Of a stretch of DNA of 21,320 bases, positions 1-7,197 are shown in pieces. The DNA comes from Scatosoma sp045658805 (GTDB taxonomy: Bacteria > Bacillota > Clostridia > Christensenellales > Borkfalkiaceae). A program made the position numbers and the translations under genes. The first letter of the stretch is position 1; every line of letters starts with the position of its first letter. Below the pieces are notes generated by a model that saw nothing but the letters and a program-made list of their open reading frames with translations, searched no databases and was not told the DNA's origin. The DNA lies in NCBI GenBank assembly GCA_045658805.1, contig JAZOVQ010000103.1, positions 1 through 21,320 of the forward strand, read 5' to 3'.

Positions 1-171
1 TACTACTATGTATCCCCCGCATTCGACGGTTCGTCTGCGGCTCGTGAAGCAGTTGCAACGCTTATCCAAGCTTGCTTCATAAACGCTCCTGCAGATGCAG
101 CTGGTATCGAAACGTACGTTGCTAACAAGTTCGAAGAAACCATTGAAGAACTTGAAATGGACTATTCTTAA
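1..171 (+). CDS. C-terminal end of a probable extracellular solute-binding protein (5' end outside window)
   Basis: An open frame enters from the left edge and ends with TAA at 169-171, giving the last 56 residues of a protein. The visible part contains a SPAFDGSSAAREAV stretch and ends in an acidic, helical tail (EETIEELEMDYS). This pattern resembles the C-terminus of family-1 extracellular solute-binding proteins of ABC importers, where a 'P-F-GSS-AR' segment precedes the last helices; that match is from memory and the fragment is short. No terminator separates it from the nuclease lipoprotein gene 43 bases downstream, so the two are probably co-transcribed. If the assignment is right, the binding protein could serve uptake linked to the downstream secreted enzymes, but its ligand cannot be read from this fragment. 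It could equally be the end of another secreted protein. Confidence 0.5.
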   Translation, partial: YYYVSPAFDGSSAAREAVATLIQACFINAPADAAGIETYVANKFEETIEELEMDYS

Positions 172-214
172 TTTGTATTCTCACTTAAAAATTAGAAGAA
201 ACAGGTAAACGATT

Positions 215-1636
215 ATGATTAAGAAATTATTAACCCTCCTTCTCGCGTTTGGCATGACGCTTGGCGCAGCTGGTTGTGAATTGCTCGGCGGCGGAGGAAA
301 CTCCGCATCCGAGTCCGTTTCGGAATCGGTGGAAGAATCCGCATCTGCTTCCGAAAGCGCACCTGAAGAAGAACAGCCTACCATTACCGACCCCGTTGAC
401 TACGTTGCCAACCTTAAGTTGGATATGGAAAGCACGGCAACCAAGAAAATGGAAGTTGACGTTCGCGCGTTTATCGACGGTGACACCACCCATTTCAACA
501 CCACGCCCGGCTTTAACGCACAGGATATTTTGAAAGCAAGATACCTTGCTGTAAACACGCCCGAATCCACTGGTCAAATTGAAGAATGGGGCAAAAAAGC
601 TTCCAACTTCACGAGAACTGCATTGAGCTCCGCTGATTCGATTATCGTTGAAACGGACGGCGCGGATTGGGAAGTTGACTCTACGGGTGAAAGATACCTC
701 GTTTGGGTATGGTATCGTCCCGCAGGCGAAAGCGATTATCGTAACTTGAACCTCGAATTGTTGCAAAATGGTTTGGCAGTAGGCTCGAAAGCAAGCTCCA
801 CCCGTTACGGTGAAATTTGCTCGCAAGCTATTTACCAAGCAAGCGTATTGAAGCTTCACGTGTTCTCCAACGAAAAGGATCCCGATTTCTATTATGGTAC
901 GGCAATCGAACTTGACTTGAAGGAACTTCGTACGAACATTGATACGTACAACGGTTTGCGCGTTGCATTTGAAGGCTACGTTTCCTATTATTCCAGCCAA
1001 GGCGTATACATTGAAAACTACGACAGCGCATCGGATATGTGGTACGGTATCTATGCTTACTATGGTTACAACCCCGCTTCGGCTATCCCCGAAATTATGG
1101 CAGTTGGTAACAAAGTGCGCGTAGTTGGTTCCGTTTCCTATTGGGAACAAGGCGGCACCTATCAAGTTTCCGACCTTCGCTACAACGCATTCAATAAGAA
1201 GGATCCCGAAAACGTACAACGTCTTGACGACGTAAAATATACGACGGCAAACGTTGAAACGACGGCTGAAACCTTCCTCGGCAAAGTAACCGTAGATACG
1301 GAAGAAGCAAACGGCGAAACGGTAAGCAAGGAATTTGATTATGCAGAGCTTGCAATCAACACTTCGCTTACGATGAAAAACTTGAAAGTTACCCGCGTAA
1401 GCACCACCAACAACGGCGGCGACAGCGACGGCGCTATGTCCCTTACCTGCGAAGCTCCTAACGGTCAAACCATTTCCGTGCGTACGGTTGTATTGTACGA
1501 CGAAAACGGCGATATGATTACGGCAAACCAGCTTAGCGGCAAGACCATTGACGTTACGGGTATTATCGACTTCTATTCGACCAGCGGCAAATACCAAGTA
1601 AAGGTATTCAACTGGAAGAACATCGTTATCCACTAA
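215..1636 (+). CDS. Lipoprotein thermonuclease (SNase-like domain plus OB-like domains)
   Basis: 473 residues. The N-terminus is a lipoprotein signal peptide with lipobox GAAGC (Cys21), then a Ser/Glu-rich linker (about 29-55). Residues about 80-218 match the staphylococcal nuclease fold: IDGDT (D88, D90), ARYLAVNTPE (R109, T115, E117) and GERYLVWVW (R160). These align with SNase D19/D21, R35, T41/E43 and R87. The equivalent of Ca2+ ligand D40 is Asn114. Residues about 228-325 (GYVSYYSSQGVYIENY, VGNKVRVVGSVS) look like an OB domain of the kind found in Bacillus YhcR. Residues 380-473 look like a second one. The product would be anchored outside the membrane and cut DNA and/or RNA with Ca2+. 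It lies between a probable binding-protein gene and another lipoprotein gene, with no terminator on either side. The start is preceded by a modest AGGT ribosome binding site. The codon for residue 7 onward uses no TTA, CTA or TCA. Family call is confident; activity is inferred. Confidence 0.88.
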   Translation: MIKKLLTLLLAFGMTLGAAGCELLGGGGNSASESVSESVEESASASESAPEEEQPTITDPVDYVANLKLDMESTATKKMEVDVRAFIDGDTTHFNTTPGFNAQDILKARYLAVNTPESTGQIEEWGKKASNFTRTALSSADSIIVETDGADWEVDSTGERYLVWVWYRPAGESDYRNLNLELLQNGLAVGSKASSTRYGEICSQAIYQASVLKLHVFSNEKDPDFYYGTAIELDLKELRTNIDTYNGLRVAFEGYVSYYSSQGVYIENYDSASDMWYGIYAYYGYNPASAIPEIMAVGNKVRVVGSVSYWEQGGTYQVSDLRYNAFNKKDPENVQRLDDVKYTTANVETTAETFLGKVTVDTEEANGETVSKEFDYAELAINTSLTMKNLKVTRVSTTNNGGDSDGAMSLTCEAPNGQTISVRTVVLYDENGDMITANQLSGKTIDVTGIIDFYSTSGKYQVKVFNWKNIVIH

Positions 1637-1681
1637 TTGATAAAAAATTAAAAAAATATATTTAATAAGGAGAAAACTCTT

Positions 1682-3715
1682 ATGAAGAAATTTTTGGTAG
1701 GCGCTCTCGCAGCGTTTATGTGCCTCGGCTGCTTCACTGCTTGCGATTTCAACGCACTTTTGGGCGGCGGCTCCAGCGAATCGGTTGAAAATACCGAATC
1801 GGTTGAAAACACTGAAAGTGTTGAAAACACCGAATCCGTTGAAGACGGCGACGAAAGCGATGCTGAAGAAAGTGAAAACGAAAACAGCGAAAACAGCGAA
1901 AACGAAGAAAGCAACAACGACAGCGAAAACGAAGAAAGCGCATACAACCTTGAAGGCGCTAAAGCTTACGTTAGAAGCTTGTACAAGGAAAAGAACGTTG
2001 AAGTTAGCGCTGACTACAAAGTGCTTAACGCAGTTGTTGTAAGCGAAGTTACGTACACCATCACCTGGAGCGTAAGCGTTACCGAAGGCGTTGTTTTGGA
2101 AGTTGGTGAAAACGAAACGACCGTAAACGTTGACGAAATGCTTTCCGCTGACCTCGACTACGTTTTGACGGCTACGATTGCTGACCCCGATGGCAACACC
2201 ATCTCCGTTGGTTTCAACCGTAAAGTCCTTGCACTTCAAGAAGAAGTTTGGGCTGCTATCGAATCTGCTCCCGTAGAAGGCGTTGCATACAAATTGCACG
2301 CATATCAATCCACGAAAGAAAAGGATTGCTACTTCAACGGTAAAATGAGCGGTTACTATTTCGCAACCTCCGAAGACATCAGCGAAGCTGTTGACGTATT
2401 CGTTGAATACGTTGCAGGCAGCACGACGGAATTCTACCCCTACTTCATGAGCGGCGACGTTAAGCAATACATGGGTATGCGTGTAAGCGCTGACGGCGGC
2501 CACAACAACATCGTATATGATACCGCTCCCGTATCCGTATTCGTATGGAACGCAGATATCGGCACGATGACGACGACCATCGTTGACAGAGACGGCGCTA
2601 CGACGGAATTCTACTTCGGTAACTATTCCACGCACATGACGATTAGCGGTTCCGCTATGACCCACGTTACGGGTGCTGATACCAACCTTGCATTCCTCAA
2701 GACGCCCATCAACAGAAGCGAAGTTTCCGACGCATCGAAAGTTGCTGACGAATACAACAAGCTTAAGTTGGATTCCTTGAACTACATTGGCAACAGCACG
2801 ATCGCTAACCTTCCCGCACTTGGCGAAGCTTATCCCGACGTTGCAATCACCTGGGAAGTTGCAGGCGACTGCGCATCCTATAACAACGGTACCGTTACCT
2901 TGACGGTAGGCGACGTTAAAGCAAGCGCTACCCTTACGGCAACCTTGACGCTTGGCGATGAAGTTTTGACGAAGGAATTTGTTGTAAACGTAATCCCCAA
3001 CACCGAAGCAGCTATCGTTGAAGCAGCTTACGCTCTTCCCAGCGGCCAAGCTTTCGCTAACAACGTAACCTTGACGGGTGTTGTAACTTCTATCGACACC
3101 GCATTCGATTCCGAATATCAAAACATCACCGTTACGATGAAAGTTTTGGATAAGGCATTCAAGTGCTATCGTTTGGCAGGTAACGGCGCAGAAGAACTTG
3201 CAAAAGGCTACACCATCACCGTTTCCGGTATCATCAAGAACTTCAACGGCACCATCGAATTTGATGCTGGTTGCTACCTTGAAGCTTTCGTATACGGCGA
3301 ACCCCCTGCAGAAGAAGTTGTTGCTGGTCAAGCAACCATCACCTTCGACGATGTTTCCAAGCGTACGGAATTTGACACCGAACACCAAGTTTGGGAACAA
3401 AACGGCATTAAGATTACCAACAACAAGGCTGGTAGCAGCACCAACGTTGCTGACTACAGCAACCCTGCACGTTTCTACAAGAACTCCGACCTTATCATTG
3501 AATACACCTCCGCTTTCACGAAGATCGTATTCGATTGCTCTGGTTTCGACGTTAAATACATGAACGGTATTAAAGATTCCATCGCTGACGGCTCGACGGT
3601 AACCGTAGACGGTTCGATCATTACGGTTGAATTGGCTTCCGCTACCACCAGCTGGACCATGTCGATGACGGCTGCTCAAGGCCGTGCTAACTCCATTACG
3701 GTTTACACCGCTTAA
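1682..3715 (+). CDS. Multi-domain surface lipoprotein with Ig-like, OB-like and C-terminal beta-sandwich domains
   Basis: 677 residues. Lipobox FTAC gives Cys21, followed by four ESVENT-type repeats and an acidic Ser/Asn/Glu linker to about residue 86. Residues about 90-182 and 350-437 look like bacterial Ig-like domains (ITWSVSVTEG and ITWEVAGDCASYNNGTVTL strands). Residues about 185-340 are beta-rich and not recognised. Residues about 443-540 form an OB-like module (LTGVVTSIDTAFDSEYQNIT, CYRLAGNGAEEL, IIKNFNGTIEFDAGC) that is clearly related to residues 102-200 of the ribonuclease lipoprotein encoded next. Residues about 550-677 (ATITFDDVSKRTEF to SITVYTA) resemble a carbohydrate-binding-like beta sandwich. 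No catalytic motif was found, so a binding or scaffold role is inferred. The ribosome binding site AAGGAG lies 10 bases before ATG. The gene is 45 bases after the nuclease gene and is followed by a strong terminator. It uses no TTA, CTA or TCA codons, suggesting high expression. Confidence 0.8.
   Translation: MKKFLVGALAAFMCLGCFTACDFNALLGGGSSESVENTESVENTESVENTESVEDGDESDAEESENENSENSENEESNNDSENEESAYNLEGAKAYVRSLYKEKNVEVSADYKVLNAVVVSEVTYTITWSVSVTEGVVLEVGENETTVNVDEMLSADLDYVLTATIADPDGNTISVGFNRKVLALQEEVWAAIESAPVEGVAYKLHAYQSTKEKDCYFNGKMSGYYFATSEDISEAVDVFVEYVAGSTTEFYPYFMSGDVKQYMGMRVSADGGHNNIVYDTAPVSVFVWNADIGTMTTTIVDRDGATTEFYFGNYSTHMTISGSAMTHVTGADTNLAFLKTPINRSEVSDASKVADEYNKLKLDSLNYIGNSTIANLPALGEAYPDVAITWEVAGDCASYNNGTVTLTVGDVKASATLTATLTLGDEVLTKEFVVNVIPNTEAAIVEAAYALPSGQAFANNVTLTGVVTSIDTAFDSEYQNITVTMKVLDKAFKCYRLAGNGAEELAKGYTITVSGIIKNFNGTIEFDAGCYLEAFVYGEPPAEEVVAGQATITFDDVSKRTEFDTEHQVWEQNGIKITNNKAGSSTNVADYSNPARFYKNSDLIIEYTSAFTKIVFDCSGFDVKYMNGIKDSIADGSTVTVDGSIITVELASATTSWTMSMTAAQGRANSITVYTA
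1778..1846 (+). repeat. 18-bp in-frame tandem repeat encoding ESVENT units
   Basis: Three full 18-base units (1778-1795, 1796-1813, 1814-1831) and one partial unit encode ESVENT repeats directly after the lipobox region. Copies differ at synonymous positions, so the array is not a very recent duplication. It lengthens the spacer between the membrane anchor and the folded domains; copy number may vary between strains by slippage. Confidence 0.8.
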
Positions 3716-3738
3716 TCGGATAGGCTTAAACAAAAAAT

Positions 3739-3773
3739 ACGCTCTCGTGTGGAAACACACGAGAGTGTTTTTT
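3739..3773 (+). terminator. Rho-independent terminator after the 677-aa lipoprotein gene
   Basis: A 10-bp perfect stem (CTCTCGTGTG with CACACGAGAG, extended by three outer pairs, one a G-U) closes a GAAA tetraloop and is followed by TTTTTT. It lies 24 bases after the stop codon and ends the + strand unit that starts left of the window. Confidence 0.93.
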
Positions 3774-3803
3774 ATTCGCTCCCCTCTTCCTTACCATAAT
3801 GCA

Positions 3804-3832
3804 TTGACGAAAGCTTACTATTGTGCTATAAT
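3804..3832 (+). promoter_or_regulatory. Sigma-A promoter of the ribonuclease lipoprotein gene
   Basis: TTGACG (3804-3809), a 17-base spacer and TATAAT (3827-3832), with a TG one base upstream of the -10 box (extended -10). Transcription would start near 3839, giving a leader of about 28 bases with an AAAGGA ribosome binding site. The ribonuclease gene is therefore expressed independently of the two lipoprotein genes upstream. Confidence 0.88.
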
Positions 3833-3866
3833 ACAATTGACATAAACATAAAAAAGGATTTTCTTT

Positions 3867-5381
3867 ATGCGCAAAATTAAAAAGCTTGCCCTTGTATTGC
3901 TGTCCGTTTCCGCGCTTGCGCTTTCCGCCGCGGCGTGCAACGTTCCCGCTTTGGGCAACTCCAATTCGACCAATTCCGAAAGCTCTGAAGCTTCCGAACA
4001 TTCCACGGTGAGCGAAAGCGCCGAGGAGTCTTTTCCCGATAGCGAGGACAGCTCCAATTCTGAAGAAGAGGACGTGCAAGAGGAGGATAGCTCCGCTGAC
4101 GAAAGTGTTTTCGATAGCGAGGAAGAGGAAGAGAAAGAGGAAGCGCAAGACCACCCCGACCTGCCCTTATGGCAAGAAACGGTGGATTTGGCATACGAGC
4201 TGGAAAACGGCGACTATCTCGACGGGTATCAGCAGTTGACGGGTACGATTACCCGCATTGACACGCCGTATGACGCCTACAACGACCGCATTACCGTTTA
4301 CTTTGTTATCAAAGGCAGGGAAAATAAGCCGTTAATGTGTTATCGTTTGACGGGCGAGGGCGCGGACGTTATTGACGTTGGCGACGTCATTACTGTCTAC
4401 GGCCGTATCAAAAATTATAAGGGCATTATCGAATTTGACAAGGGCTGTTTACTTCTTTCCTACGAAAGCGATAAAGTAATCCCCCCTGCCGAGGACGATC
4501 CCTACGTTGGGGTATCGGCAAACGAATTCTACGCCGATTATACGCCTGCAACCGATTATGCAGACGCATATTATCGCAGTAAACACGGCTTTATGTCGGG
4601 GGAATTGACCGTACCCGACCAAGCGCCTACTTTGGCAAGCAATCGTCCGCAAAACGGCAATCAATATATCCGCAACAGCGAAATGCTCCTCTCCGAGGAC
4701 GGCACGACCTACACCGTTGTGGACGTTTACGGCAACGCCGCTTTCCAAGTGTTTAAAAACGGCGCGTATATTACGTTAGAAGAAGTGGCGGCGTACGTTT
4801 ACGCCTTTGGCACCTATCCCGCCAATTACACCACGTCCAAAAACGAATCCCCCTCCTCCAGCGTTTGGGGAGAATATCTCCGTTTAAACCATACGGCGTT
4901 TTCGGGCGATACCTATCGTTATCCATACGAGCCTGAATTGCCCAACATTAGCGGTTGCGGCGGCAGCTTGCATTATTATGAAATGGATATCGGCACTACG
5001 GGTACCGATTGCGACCCCTCCTACCCCATTAAAACTTACAACGACGGCGTAAGCATTACGCGTGGCGCGGCGCGCATCGTTTACGGCAAGGAAGATTTAA
5101 ACGGCAACGGCGTGTACGAAATTGGGGAATTCCACGTTTTCTATACCTATAACCATTATAACGATTTCCAAGAATATCTCAATTATGAGGGCGGTTGGGG
5201 CGAAACGTTTGGCAACGTAACGGGCGGCGGCACGCTTTCCAGCACGAGCAACTACAACCCCACCCCTTACGTCGAGGTTTCCTTACAGCCTTTGCCTGAA
5301 ATAAGCAGGGTTTCCCCTATGTCCATTACCTATTTTGTGGAAAATAAAAGCGCTTATTTACATTCTAAATTTTTTTGCTAA
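3867..5381 (+). CDS. Barnase-family ribonuclease lipoprotein with N-terminal OB-like module
   Basis: 504 residues. Signal peptide with Cys24 (AAAC, a slightly atypical lipobox), then an acidic Ser/Glu linker to about residue 96. Residues 102-200 are an OB-like module shared with the preceding lipoprotein. Residues about 305-434 match barnase and related secreted bacterial RNases. EVAAYVYAFGTYPANY aligns with VADYLQTYHKLPDNY. YYEMDIG carries Glu372 (barnase Glu73). TRGAAR carries Arg399 and Arg403 with the same spacing as Arg83 and Arg87. TYNHYNDF carries His430 (barnase His102). The full catalytic set is therefore present. Between Arg403 and His430 sits an insertion (D410 to E421) with the EF-hand loop pattern D-x-N-x-N-G-x-Y-x-x-x-E. 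The expected role is RNA cleavage outside the membrane. No barstar-like inhibitor gene is adjacent. The C-terminal ~65 residues are unassigned. TTA codons occur here, unlike in the two upstream genes. Confidence 0.85.
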   Translation: MRKIKKLALVLLSVSALALSAAACNVPALGNSNSTNSESSEASEHSTVSESAEESFPDSEDSSNSEEEDVQEEDSSADESVFDSEEEEEKEEAQDHPDLPLWQETVDLAYELENGDYLDGYQQLTGTITRIDTPYDAYNDRITVYFVIKGRENKPLMCYRLTGEGADVIDVGDVITVYGRIKNYKGIIEFDKGCLLLSYESDKVIPPAEDDPYVGVSANEFYADYTPATDYADAYYRSKHGFMSGELTVPDQAPTLASNRPQNGNQYIRNSEMLLSEDGTTYTVVDVYGNAAFQVFKNGAYITLEEVAAYVYAFGTYPANYTTSKNESPSSSVWGEYLRLNHTAFSGDTYRYPYEPELPNISGCGGSLHYYEMDIGTTGTDCDPSYPIKTYNDGVSITRGAARIVYGKEDLNGNGVYEIGEFHVFYTYNHYNDFQEYLNYEGGWGETFGNVTGGGTLSSTSNYNPTPYVEVSLQPLPEISRVSPMSITYFVENKSAYLHSKFFC

Positions 5382-5420
5382 AACGCTCAAAATAAGCCGA
5401 AATTAAGACGATATATATAA

Positions 5421-5450
5421 AAGCAGGACTTCTATCGAGAAGCCCTGCTT
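5421..5450. terminator. Bidirectional terminator between the ribonuclease gene and surE
   Basis: AAGCAGGACTTCT pairs with AGAAGCCCTGCTT around a 4-base loop. There is one A-C mismatch in the + strand transcript, which becomes a G-U pair in the - strand transcript. Both sides continue into T-rich sequence. It separates two convergent units. Confidence 0.88.
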
Positions 5451-5491
5451 TGTTTCATTTTAAGCCCGTTTTCGGGGTTTGTTTTCATATA

Positions 5492-6211
5492 TTATTTGGT
5501 TCTGTATTTTTCAAACGTCGCCATATCCGTTCTTGTAGCAAGCAAGGGCGTAACGGTGATATAGCCATGCCCAATTGCCACCGTATCTCTGTCCATATCG
5601 TTAGGACAAACGTCGGGAATAGGCTCCCCTTGTTGCATATACAAATCGTTCCCTTTAGGGATAAACTCATCCGAGAAATATTGCGAGCCTTGATAGGTCA
5701 TTCGCAAGCCCTTCACGTCGTTAGGAATGTTGACGTTGTAGAGCGGCGTTTCGGCAAAGAGGTTGTTTTTTACGATATATTCATACACTTGGTCCAAATA
5801 TTTCACCGCAATTTCCTGCCCGTCGGGGAAAGCCGAAAGGGCAATGGCGGGGGTGTCCATTCTCGCAGCTTCAAACACAGCGCCCACCGTACCCGAATAC
5901 ACAAGATCCGCGCCGAGGTTTACCCCTTTGTTGATACCCGATAAAATTAAATCGTATTTTTGCTTCAAACCCAAAACGCCAAAACGAATACAATCGGCAG
6001 GCGTGGACGCCATCGAATACGCCGTTACGCCCTCCACAAACGGCACGCGTTTTACTTCCACGTCCGTAACGAAATCAATAGCGTGACTCTTGCCGCTTTG
6101 TTCCACCTTGGGGGCAACCACCGTCACTTCGCCCAATTTTTTCGCCCATTCGGCAAGCAAGCGGATACCGATATTTTCAATACCGTCGTCGTTCGTAATT
6201 AAAATTTTCAT
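5492..6211 (-). CDS. surE: SurE 5'/3'-nucleotidase
   Basis: 239 residues, the usual SurE length. The N-terminus MKILITNDDG holds the paired metal-binding aspartates (D8, D9). APKVEQSGKSHA carries the metal-ligand Ser39. SGINKGVNLGADLVYSGTVG (91-110) is the SurE signature with N94. DTVAIGHGYITVTPL near the C-terminus is also typical. SurE enzymes dephosphorylate nucleoside 5'- and 3'-monophosphates in the cytoplasm, and some hydrolyse short polyphosphate. The ATG overlaps the stop of the upstream DHH gene by four bases (ATGA), so translation is probably coupled. It is the last gene of a four-gene phosphoesterase operon and is followed by a terminator. This fits a final step of turning nucleotides into nucleosides. 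Confidence 0.96.
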   Translation of the reverse strand: MKILITNDDGIENIGIRLLAEWAKKLGEVTVVAPKVEQSGKSHAIDFVTDVEVKRVPFVEGVTAYSMASTPADCIRFGVLGLKQKYDLILSGINKGVNLGADLVYSGTVGAVFEAARMDTPAIALSAFPDGQEIAVKYLDQVYEYIVKNNLFAETPLYNVNIPNDVKGLRMTYQGSQYFSDEFIPKGNDLYMQQGEPIPDVCPNDMDRDTVAIGHGYITVTPLLATRTDMATFEKYRTK

Positions 6212-7185
6212 AACCAGCCCTCGTTATTGCTCTTATATTCCTTAATGCGTTCTTCCGCGTCACGAAGCAATGCATTCATTTCCGCTTTGGAATGCACCGT
6301 TGCGCCTGCCGCGCAGGCATGGCCGCCGCCATTGTAGCGTTCCGCAAGCTCATTAATCGTCACAAATCTCGAACGCAATCTTACGCGGATACTGCCATCG
6401 CCCGAATCAATAAACGCAATCCAAATAAGTGCGTTCTTAATCGAATCCATATACGAAACGGACGCGCTTGCCGCCTCGTTGGAGAGGTTGAATTTCTTTT
6501 TCATTTTCTTATCCACAAAAAGAGAAGCAACGCCGTTTTCGCTGATTTTCATCTTTTTGTAAACGTAAGATTCAAACTTAAAGGTGTCAAAATCCTTCAT
6601 ATACAAGTTGGCGTAGATTACGTCCACGTCAATGCCTTGTTCAAGCATACTGCCAGCCAAACGCATCGTTTCGCCCGATACGTCACGGAAACGGAATCTA
6701 CCCGAATCGGTTACCATACCCGTGAAAATATACGTCGCCGCTTGCTTGTCAATTTTCAATTCGTCCTTGAATGCGTTATAGAACGCCGCTACCATTTCGC
6801 AGGTAGAAGAACGTTCTTCTTCCACCCATTCGATTGCCCCGTACGATTCTACGGGAATGTGGTGGTCAATTTTAATAAGTTCCTTGCAAAGGGTGTATTT
6901 TTGGTTGGAAATGCGCTTGCCTGTCGCCGTATCCAAAACAATACCCAATGCGTCCGCATATTCCTCGTCGGGAAGAAGCTCGTCTTCAGGACCAAGGAAA
7001 GCAAGATAATCGGAAAAATCTGCATTTTGTAAATAAATTTTCTTTTCGGGATAGGTCAATTTCAAAATTTCCGCCAAGCCCTTGGTGGAGCCGATTGCAT
7101 CGCCGTCGGGACGGAAATGGCGGAAAATGAAAATTTTATCCGCTTCTTTAATTTTGTCTAATATTTTTTGCATACTTTCGTGCAT
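6208..7185 (-). CDS. DHH/DHHA1 phosphoesterase, NrnA-type (first of two paralogs on the plus-strand map)
   Basis: 325 residues. DHH domain: HFRPDGDAIGS (H23, D27, D29), IVLDTAT (D85), KIDHH (D107-H109) and TGMVTDSGRFRF (D160) supply the usual metal ligands. The DHHA1 domain ends with RYNGGGHACAAGA (GGGH 286-289), the substrate-binding loop. The family includes NrnA, which degrades oligoribonucleotides of two to five residues and 3'-phosphoadenosine 5'-phosphate, and GdpP-like c-di-AMP enzymes. No membrane, PAS or GGDEF part is present, so a soluble NrnA role is favoured. AAGGAG overlaps the stop of the upstream paralog and sits 7 bases before ATG, which supports this start over Met5. The gene lies 12 bases after its paralog and overlaps surE by four bases. 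Substrate preference relative to the neighbour cannot be told from sequence. Confidence 0.93.
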   Translation of the reverse strand: MHESMQKILDKIKEADKIFIFRHFRPDGDAIGSTKGLAEILKLTYPEKKIYLQNADFSDYLAFLGPEDELLPDEEYADALGIVLDTATGKRISNQKYTLCKELIKIDHHIPVESYGAIEWVEEERSSTCEMVAAFYNAFKDELKIDKQAATYIFTGMVTDSGRFRFRDVSGETMRLAGSMLEQGIDVDVIYANLYMKDFDTFKFESYVYKKMKISENGVASLFVDKKMKKKFNLSNEAASASVSYMDSIKNALIWIAFIDSGDGSIRVRLRSRFVTINELAERYNGGGHACAAGATVHSKAEMNALLRDAEERIKEYKSNNEGWL

Positions 7186-7197
7186 AGTTTTTCTCCT

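Noticed and set aside
230..3760. A 1176-codon open frame on the - strand opposite the first two lipoprotein genes
   Set aside because: It lies codon-on-codon against two well-supported genes with signal peptides and known domains. It is open only because those genes avoid TTA, CTA and TCA. It shows no domain or signal.
3867..5381. Barnase-like gene as part of a toxin-immunity or contact-dependent toxin system
   Set aside because: No barstar-like or other immunity-type gene is adjacent, and the protein is a lipoprotein without toxin-delivery domains. The setting among nucleotidases favours nutrient scavenging.
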